Shown here piece by piece: positions 6,631 to 12,137 of a stretch of 12,137 nt of DNA. The notes under the pieces are model-generated. The model did not search any database. It saw only the letters and a program-made list of their open reading frames with translations, and was not told the origin of the DNA. Position 1 is the stretch's first letter. The number at the start of each line of letters is the position of its first letter. Source of the stretch: a bacterium. GTDB lineage: Bacteria; Eremiobacterota; Eremiobacteria; Baltobacterales; Baltobacteraceae. The stretch spans positions 1-12,137 of the forward strand of contig JAJYHP010000171.1 in NCBI GenBank assembly GCA_021784715.1. The letters are read 5' to 3'. The position numbers and the translations under genes were made by a program.

Positions 6631-8816
6631 ACGCCGCGCACGCCGAGGAGCGCGTCGAGCTCTCCATCGGCGGCATGACCTGCGCGTCATGCGTGAGCCA
6701 CGTGACGCGCGCGCTGCGCCGCGTCGAGGGCGTCGATGAGGTCTCCGTCAATCTCGCGACCGAGCGGGCGAACGTCGCCTTCGAACCGGGGGTGCAAGTT
6801 GCGAACCTCATCGCCGCGGTGGAGCGCGCGGGATACCAAGCGCACGTCGCGCCCGACGAAGAGAGCGCGGCGCGCGAGCGAATCGCCGCGCTACACGCGC
6901 AGGCGCGCGCCCTGTTCTGGGGGAGCGCTGCCGCCGCGGTCGTCGTGGCGCTCGCGATGCTTCCGCTGCGCGTTCCCGATAACGAGCTCGTTCAGGCGAT
7001 TCTCGCGACCGGCGTCTGGCTGACGCTCGGCGCGCATTTTCATCGCGGCGCGTGGATGGCGTTGCGCGACCGCAGCGCGACGATGGATACGTTGGTCTCA
7101 CTCGGCTCGACCGCCGCGCTCGCTCTGAGTTTTGTCAATCTCGCGCGCGGCGTGCCGACGTATTTTGAAACCGCCGCGGCGATTATCGCGCTCATCTCGA
7201 TCGGCAAGTACATCGAAGCGAGAGCGAAGGTCGGCAGTTCGCAGGCTTTGCGCGAATTGATCGCGCTGCGCCCTCCCTCCGCGGTGCGCGTCGCTCCCGA
7301 TGGAACGCGCGAAACGGTCGCCGCCGATCTATTGCGCGTCGGCGATATCGTCGCCGTCGCCGCCGGAGAGCGCATTCCCATCGACGGAGAGATCGTCGAG
7401 GGCGCGAGTGCGATCGACCGCTCGATGCTCACCGGAGAGAGTATGCCGGTCGAGGTCGGCACCGGCGACCGCGTCGAGCAGGGCACGCTCAACGGCGACG
7501 GCGCGCTGTTGCTACGGGCGACCGCAGTCGGCACCGGCACGACGCTCGCGCACATTACTGCGGTCGTCGCTCGCGCGCAAGGCAGCTTGCCGCCCGTGCA
7601 ACGCATCGCCGATCGTATCGCATCGGTCTTCGTGCCGACGATCCTGGCGATCGCTCTACTCACGTTTGCAGGCTGGCTCTTCACGCATCACGCGCCCGCC
7701 GAAGCGTTGATCGCTGCCGTTGCGGTGCTGGTGGTGGCATGTCCGTGCGCGCTCGGCCTGGCGACGCCGACCGCAATCGTCGCCGGCGTCGGCGTCGCGG
7801 CGCGGAACGGTATTTTGGTGAAGGATGCCGACGCGCTCGAGCGGCTCGCGAAAATCGACACCGTCGTTTTCGATAAGACGGGTACGCTCACGCGCGGGCG
7901 CCCGCAGGTGGTCGGCGTCGAAGTTTTCACCGGCGACGAGGCGCGGCTGCTCGGGCTTGCGGCATCGCTCGAAATTGCATCGACGCATCCGCTCGCCGGT
8001 GCGGTGGTTCGTGAAGCGCGGGCGCGTTCGCTCGCCTTCGAGCCCGCACGCGACGTCGCGGCGGTGCGCGGGCGCGGCCTCGCGGCGAGCGTCGCGGGGA
8101 GTAGCGTGCTCGTCGGGAGCGCGGCATTTTTGCGCGAGCGCGGTGTCGCCCTCGCCGAAATGCCCGAGGTTGACGCGATCGAGAGCGCGCTCTACGTCGT
8201 CGAGAATGGAAGCGCGCTCGGGCGCATTCGCATCGCCGATCCCATTCGCGATGACGCGCGGAGTACGGTCGAACGATTGAAGGCGCAAGGGATCGTCGTC
8301 GCGCTTGCGAGCGGCGACGCGCTCGGTGTTACCCGGCGCATCGCCGCGGCGTGCGGCATCGAACGCGTTTATGCCGAGCTCTTGCCCGAAGCGAAGGGCG
8401 AGCTCGTGCGCAAGCTTCGCGAGGGCGGCGCGCAAGTCGCGTTTTTAGGCGACGGCATCAACGATGCCCCCGCGCTCGCGCTCGCAAACGTCGGCATGGC
8501 GATGGGCGCGGGCGCCGCCGTCGCGTTGGAGACGGCGGGAACCGCGGCGTTGCGCGACGACCCCTCGGCGATCGTCGATGCGATCGAGATCGGGCGCGCC
8601 ACCATGCGCACGATCGTGATGAATTTCTTCTGGGCGCTCGCCTATAACGTGGCCTTGGTGCCGCTCGCGGCGTTCGGGATCGTCGCACCGATCTACGCCG
8701 CCGGTGCGATGGGCGCGTCGAGTCTCTTCGTGGTCGGCAACGCGATGTGGCTCGCGCGCCGCTATTCGTCGAACGCGAATTCGCCGCGCGCGCAAGCGGC
8801 GACGAACGCGGAGTAA
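6627..8816 (+). CDS. copA: Copper-exporting P1B-type ATPase
   Basis: This 729-residue pump expels Cu(I) across the cytoplasmic membrane using ATP. Features in order: one N-terminal HMA domain with GMTCASC (16-22); two membrane-helix pairs (about 95-185); actuator domain with TGES (269-272); the metal-binding CPC in helix 6 (372-374, ACPCALGLATP); phosphorylation motif DKTGT with Asp416; HP motif (454-455) in the nucleotide-binding domain; GDGIND (608-613); then helices with the copper-specific YN (673-674) and MGASS (695-699). These three transmembrane motifs are the P1B-1 Cu(I) signature. A GAGGCGGGA stretch in copZ serves as RBS and the ATGA overlap couples the two. The last 55 bases overlap the end of the convergent DUF2252 gene. 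Confidence 0.97.
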   Translation: MNAAHAEERVELSIGGMTCASCVSHVTRALRRVEGVDEVSVNLATERANVAFEPGVQVANLIAAVERAGYQAHVAPDEESAARERIAALHAQARALFWGSAAAAVVVALAMLPLRVPDNELVQAILATGVWLTLGAHFHRGAWMALRDRSATMDTLVSLGSTAALALSFVNLARGVPTYFETAAAIIALISIGKYIEARAKVGSSQALRELIALRPPSAVRVAPDGTRETVAADLLRVGDIVAVAAGERIPIDGEIVEGASAIDRSMLTGESMPVEVGTGDRVEQGTLNGDGALLLRATAVGTGTTLAHITAVVARAQGSLPPVQRIADRIASVFVPTILAIALLTFAGWLFTHHAPAEALIAAVAVLVVACPCALGLATPTAIVAGVGVAARNGILVKDADALERLAKIDTVVFDKTGTLTRGRPQVVGVEVFTGDEARLLGLAASLEIASTHPLAGAVVREARARSLAFEPARDVAAVRGRGLAASVAGSSVLVGSAAFLRERGVALAEMPEVDAIESALYVVENGSALGRIRIADPIRDDARSTVERLKAQGIVVALASGDALGVTRRIAAACGIERVYAELLPEAKGELVRKLREGGAQVAFLGDGINDAPALALANVGMAMGAGAAVALETAGTAALRDDPSAIVDAIEIGRATMRTIVMNFFWALAYNVALVPLAAFGIVAPIYAAGAMGASSLFVVGNAMWLARRYSSNANSPRAQAATNAE

Positions 8817-10036
8817 TCGCGCTCGCAGCGCACGCCGTAGGCGAGCGAGAATTGCAGCATCGCTTCCTCGAATTCGGCGCTATTGCCGAGATAACCGCCG
8901 ATCGCACTCGGTTCGCCGGAGCGGGCGTGCGCGCGGGCGAGCGCTCTGCCGCAATGGCGAGCGTAGCGAATCAACGTCGATGCGCGAACGCCGGTCGTAT
9001 CGAGCGATGCGTGCGCGTCGGGCAACCGACGCAGGTGAAAATCGCGATCGCCGTCGCTGGTCCAACCGAGAAACGGATCGCTCGCCGCCTGGACGAGCCG
9101 TTCGCCGGCGACGATGCGTTCGCCGTGGTGGGCGAAGCGGCTGAGCCCGAGCGGGCGCTCCAGCGTCGAACGCTGCGCCTCTCGTATCTGCAAGAGCAGC
9201 GGCCGCTCCGAGCCCGCGGGCAAGAGGACGACGAGCGAGAGCGTGCCGACGCCACCGATGCCGACGATATCGAGCGCCATATCGACGGTGTGATAGCGAT
9301 CGAAGAGCGCGCGGCTATCGTCGGGGAGCGCGCCCCGATACGAACGCAGAATGCCGTGTGCGAGTTCGACGCGTTCGTCGGCGTGGCGCAGGCGCCGAAA
9401 GAGCGGCGGGCGATCGACGAAGCGCGGCGTGCGTTCGTTCGGCGATGCGAGCGTCGGCATGCGTGCTGCTGCGGCAGCACGCATCGCGCCGTCATCGGCG
9501 ATTCGCGCGTCCACCTCGATGCGATCGTACCAAATTACGAGCGGATCGAGCTGTGCGTAGGCATTCATCGCTTCGCGGTACGCCTGGGCGGCAGCGACGA
9601 CGGCATCCTGCGCGCGGTCGTTCCGTATTCCGACCGAGGCCGCAAAGACGACGAGGCTCGAGCAGAGCCGGAGCATATCCCATTCCCATGGTCCCGGGAG
9701 CGTCTCGTCGAGATCGACGAGATCGAAAACGAGCGCGCGCTCCGCGGTGGAGTAGACCGCAAAGTTGAGTAGATGCGCGTCTCCGCAGAGTTGCGCGCGC
9801 AGCCCGGTCACGCGAAGTGCGGCGAAGTCGCTCGCGGCGATCGCCGCCGAGCCGCGCAGAAAGCTAAACGGATCGCGGCGCATCCGTTGGTGGCGGATCG
9901 GTAACAGCGCGGGAATGCGCGTCGATTCCTGGCGTCGGAGCGCGGCGAGCGGATCTTCGGCGCGCATCGCATCGTCCCACACGCACAGGGTCGCGCGCGG
10001 AAGACGTTTGCGCAGGGCCTTCGCGGCTGCGTTCAT
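8762..10036 (-). CDS. DUF2252 family protein (kinase-like fold suspected)
   Basis: This 424-residue cytoplasmic protein is of unknown function. DUF2252 landmarks are RMRRDPFSFLRG (51-62), LCGDAHLLNF (83-92), FDLVDLDETLPGPWEWD (104-120) and a C-terminal ARAHARSG. GDAHxxNF followed by a D-x-D-E motif resembles the catalytic loop and metal site of aminoglycoside-phosphotransferase-like kinases, so a phosphotransferase role is possible but unproven. Most relatives, as I recall, read FDLNDFDET; here Asn is Val107 and Phe is Leu109, a divergent subtype. The start ATG overlaps the upstream transporter's stop (ATGA); the longer frame to 10141 overlaps that transporter and is rejected. The 3' end overlaps copA by 55 bases on the other strand. 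Confidence 0.9.
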   Translation of the reverse strand: MNAAAKALRKRLPRATLCVWDDAMRAEDPLAALRRQESTRIPALLPIRHQRMRRDPFSFLRGSAAIAASDFAALRVTGLRAQLCGDAHLLNFAVYSTAERALVFDLVDLDETLPGPWEWDMLRLCSSLVVFAASVGIRNDRAQDAVVAAAQAYREAMNAYAQLDPLVIWYDRIEVDARIADDGAMRAAAAARMPTLASPNERTPRFVDRPPLFRRLRHADERVELAHGILRSYRGALPDDSRALFDRYHTVDMALDIVGIGGVGTLSLVVLLPAGSERPLLLQIREAQRSTLERPLGLSRFAHHGERIVAGERLVQAASDPFLGWTSDGDRDFHLRRLPDAHASLDTTGVRASTLIRYARHCGRALARAHARSGEPSAIGGYLGNSAEFEEAMLQFSLAYGVRCERDYSAFVAACARGEFAFDE

Positions 10037-10932
10037 CGCGCGCCGGAGCGATCGGCGTACGCCATCAGTGCGAGCCCGGCGAGCGTGAGCGCGATCCCCC
10101 AACCGACGCTCGCTGAGGGAATCTCGCCGAGGAATCCCCACGCCGCGATGATGCCGACGATAGGATTGCTCAGCACGCCCATGCTTGCGTCGCGCGCCGG
10201 AAGACGGTCGAGCACGTAGACCCAGAGCACGTAGGCGAGCGCGGTCGCGATAAAGATGTTATAGGCGAGCGCGCCGATATAGGCGAGCGTGTAATGCGTC
10301 GCGCCGTGCGGCACGAAAAACGCGGCGATCCCTAACGCCGCGCCTCCGGCGAGCATCTGCCAGGTGGTGAGTTCGATCACGTCGATCTCGGTCCGATTGG
10401 CGAGCCGTTTGGTAATGACGACGCCGACCGCCCACGCGATCCCCGCGAGTAATGCGAGTAGATCGGCGTATCCCGCGCGGCCGAGGTGGTCGAAGCCGAC
10501 GATCGCGAGGATGCCGAGCATCGCCAACACGAGCGCGACGATCTGCAACGGGTGCAGGCGTTCGCCGAGAAAGAACGCGCCGCCGACCGCGACCCAGAGC
10601 GGCATCGTATAGGCGAGCGTCGAGATCGCGCCGACCCCGGAGATCGCGATCGCCATCATCACGAAGCCCATGAAGCCCGCCGTCTGAAAGAGCCCGATCC
10701 ACGTATAGGTGGCGAGATGGCGCGGCCGCACGCCGCGCCCCCGCCACGCGCAGAGCGCGAGCAGCGCGATGCCGCCGCCGATCATCCGCGCGGCGGCGAA
10801 AACGAGCGGCGGCGCGTAGGCGACCGCGACTTTGAGGACGACCCAATTCAAGCCCCAGGCGAACGCGAGGACCAGCAACGCGAGGAGCGCGAGCTTTTTC
10901 TCGCGTTCGGTCGCAACGGTCGGTGCGCTCAT
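10033..10932 (-). CDS. EamA/DMT superfamily permease
   Basis: This 299-residue membrane protein has about ten helices in two EamA repeats (about 15-147 and 155-291). Both repeats end with the family's FLGE motif before the last helix pair (FLGERL at 121, FLGEIP at 267). AFAWGLNWVVLK at the start is typical of the drug/metabolite transporter superfamily. Members export amino acids, nucleosides or other small metabolites; the substrate cannot be predicted here. The ATG overlaps the stop of sua5 by four bases, as does its own stop with the DUF2252 start, so the three genes are translated as a coupled unit. No separate RBS is seen. Confidence 0.93.
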   Translation of the reverse strand: MSAPTVATEREKKLALLALLVLAFAWGLNWVVLKVAVAYAPPLVFAAARMIGGGIALLALCAWRGRGVRPRHLATYTWIGLFQTAGFMGFVMMAIAISGVGAISTLAYTMPLWVAVGGAFFLGERLHPLQIVALVLAMLGILAIVGFDHLGRAGYADLLALLAGIAWAVGVVITKRLANRTEIDVIELTTWQMLAGGAALGIAAFFVPHGATHYTLAYIGALAYNIFIATALAYVLWVYVLDRLPARDASMGVLSNPIVGIIAAWGFLGEIPSASVGWGIALTLAGLALMAYADRSGAR

Positions 10933-11885
10933 CGCGCGCTCGCGCGCGCGAGCCGGTCGGCGATCGCTGCGCCGAGGCCGCGTGGCGGCACGCGTGCCGC
11001 GTCGATCCGTTCGAGCCCGAGGGCGTCGAGTTCGTGCAGATATTCGAAGAGACGCGCGGCGGCCTCGCTCTCGCTTCCCGCGGGCGAGAGCACGCGCTGC
11101 GCGGCGTATCCCTCGGCACCCTGCTCGAAGCCGAGATAGGCAGCGCCCGCGCGTCGCTCGAGCGGCGGGAGGCGATCGATCACGCGAATCGGCGTGCGCG
11201 GTGCGTAATGCTGCAGCAATTGTCCCGGTGCTTGCGGCGCCGATCCGTCGCTCGGCGCCGTTGCATCGAGCAGCGGGCCGATCTCCGCTTCGATCGCTTC
11301 GCGCGCGATCGCGCCGTGGCGCAGCAGCGTCGGAACGGGATCGAACGCGACGATCGTCGATTCGATTCCTAACGGCGTCGCGCCGTCGTCGAGAACGATC
11401 TCGACGCGCTCGCCGAGTTGGGCGCGTACGTGCTCGGCACTCGTCGGGCTGAGCCGCCCGAAGGGATTCGCGCTCGGTGCCGCAATCGGCATCTTCGTCG
11501 CCGCGAGGAGCGCGCGCGCGACCGGGTGTGCGGGCATGCGCACGGCGACCGTCTCGAGCCCTGCGGTAACGATCCCCGGAATCTCCGGACGTTTCGCGAG
11601 CACGAGCGTCAGCGCGCCGGGCCAGAATTTTTCCGCGAGCCGGGCCGCGAGCGGCGGGACGTCGGCGACGACGCGCGCGAGCATCTCGGCATCGAGGACG
11701 TGGACGATGAGCGGATCGAACGTCGGGCGCGCTTTAATTTCGAAGATGCGTGCGACGGCGCGAGCGTCGAAGGCGACCGCGCCGAGCCCATAGACGGTCT
11801 CGGTCGGGAAGGCGACGCAGGCCCCGGCGCGGAGCGCGGCAGCCGCGCTTGCAATCGCCGCCGTATCCGCACGTAGAACCGACAT
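10929..11885 (-). CDS. sua5: L-threonylcarbamoyladenylate synthase, Sua5 type
   Basis: This 318-residue enzyme makes threonylcarbamoyl-AMP from Thr, bicarbonate and ATP, the first step of tRNA t6A37 synthesis in the cytoplasm. The YrdC domain (about 8-205) has PTETVYGLG (27-35), KARPTFDPL (51-59), FWPG (87-90), APSAN (136-140) and ESTIV (175-179). The linker APGQLLQHYAP (219-229) and a C-terminal domain (about 230-318) make it the longer Sua5 form (YwlC type) rather than short TsaC. The ATG aligns with known family starts but has no Shine-Dalgarno, and a stable hairpin ends two bases before it. It leads the coupled sua5-EamA-DUF2252 unit. Partner genes tsaB, tsaD and tsaE are not in the window. 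Confidence 0.95.
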   Translation of the reverse strand: MSVLRADTAAIASAAAALRAGACVAFPTETVYGLGAVAFDARAVARIFEIKARPTFDPLIVHVLDAEMLARVVADVPPLAARLAEKFWPGALTLVLAKRPEIPGIVTAGLETVAVRMPAHPVARALLAATKMPIAAPSANPFGRLSPTSAEHVRAQLGERVEIVLDDGATPLGIESTIVAFDPVPTLLRHGAIAREAIEAEIGPLLDATAPSDGSAPQAPGQLLQHYAPRTPIRVIDRLPPLERRAGAAYLGFEQGAEGYAAQRVLSPAGSESEAAARLFEYLHELDALGLERIDAARVPPRGLGAAIADRLARASAR

Positions 11886-11887
11886 AG

Positions 11888-11923
11888 CGGCGGGGTTCGG
11901 CTCTTGCGAACCGAACCCCGCCG
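11888..11923 (-). promoter_or_regulatory. 13-bp hairpin abutting the sua5 start codon
   Basis: There is a perfect inverted repeat with arms CGGCGGGGTTCGG (11888-11900) and its complement 11911-11923, and a 10-base loop. On the minus strand it lies 22 bases after the stop of the upstream gene and two bases before the sua5 ATG. No T-run follows it, so it is not a standard intrinsic terminator. It may be a 3' end or attenuator of the upstream gene or a translational control element of sua5. Confidence 0.6.
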
Positions 11924-11945
11924 AATTGCCTCTACCGCAGCGACG

Positions 11946-12137
11946 CTACGGCGATTGCCACGAGCAATCGGAGACGTTGTTGTCGTACTCGCCTTGGATC
12001 TCGAAGACGGTGCCGTTGAGCGAGATCTGTTGCGTCGGGACGCCCGCCGCCGGGGCGCAGAGATCGCCGATCTCGCCGCCCGAGGAGTTGTACCACGCGA
12101 GGTTGTTGATCGCGACGTCGGGATCGGTGAAGGTCTC
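11946..12137 (-). CDS. C-terminal fragment of a probable secreted protein
   Basis: The last 63 codons and TAG stop of a minus-strand gene enter from the right edge. The fragment is polar, without membrane segments, and contains FTDPDVAINNLAWYN, GGEIGDLCA and LNGTVFEIQ, with two cysteines (27 and 58 of the fragment) that could form a disulfide. A TDP..WY..GEIGDLC pattern occurs at the end of some bacterial exported proteins and resembles the end of plant EXORDIUM/PHI-1 proteins; I give this as recollection, not as a match I could check. Frame is supported by good codon use and by the hairpin just after the stop. Function is not assignable from this piece. Confidence 0.6.
   Translation of the reverse strand, partial: ETFTDPDVAINNLAWYNSSGGEIGDLCAPAAGVPTQQISLNGTVFEIQGEYDNNVSDCSWQSP

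Noticed and set aside
8817..9772. Plus-strand open frames opposite the DUF2252 gene
   Set aside because: They are high-GC shadow frames without RBS or recognisable motifs; the minus strand encodes clear DUF2252 motifs.

Overview
The window is GC-rich bacterial chromosome, roughly two-thirds G+C by eye, with compact operons and frequent ATGA or TGATG stop/start overlaps. Several gene types here (a DUF5693 membrane protein, a secreted seven-bladed Vgb-like lipoprotein, a tiny lmo0937/DUF5670 membrane protein) recur in Candidatus Eremiobacterota/Vulcanimicrobiota (former WPS-2) and some other soil lineages. That assignment is inference from gene content; no 16S or ribosomal protein gene is present to prove it. 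I see no insertion sequence, integrase, phage gene or CRISPR array, so this looks like core or near-core chromosome rather than an island.

Layout, left to right. (1) 1-2355, minus strand: an ECHDC3-type enoyl-CoA hydratase paralogue followed by the first ~514 codons of a DUF5693 membrane protein that runs off the left edge. (2) 2584-2928, plus strand: a small His/Ala-rich protein ending in a perfect 18-bp bidirectional terminator that also serves the minus-strand unit to its right. (3) 2980-6312, minus strand, read from right to left: an exported S41 PDZ protease (CtpA type), a DUF4126 membrane protein coupled to it by TGATG, a tRNA-Val(UAC) whose first ten bases are also the end of the DUF4126 gene, a Vgb-like beta-propeller lipoprotein, and the DUF5670 mini membrane protein, which has its own recognisable promoter. 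(4) 6430-8816, plus strand: copZ-copA, a copper chaperone and copper-exporting P1B-ATPase, divergent from the protease. (5) 8762-11885, minus strand: an overlap-coupled trio of tsaC/sua5, an EamA/DMT transporter and a DUF2252 protein; its last gene overlaps the end of copA tail to tail. (6) 11946-12137, minus strand: the C-terminus of a secreted protein, separated from sua5 by a 13-bp hairpin that abuts the sua5 start codon.

How the parts work together: copZ and copA form a copper-efflux unit. CtpA-like protease and DUF4126 form an envelope-related pair. Sua5 makes the threonylcarbamoyl-AMP used for tRNA t6A; its link to the transporter and DUF2252 protein is only positional. No clearly new defence or biosynthetic system is visible. 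The most unusual points are the tRNA gene embedded in and overlapping a protein operon, the hairpin at the sua5 start, the convergent copA/DUF2252 overlap, and a high density of the HIP1-like palindrome GCGATCGC (13 exact copies).
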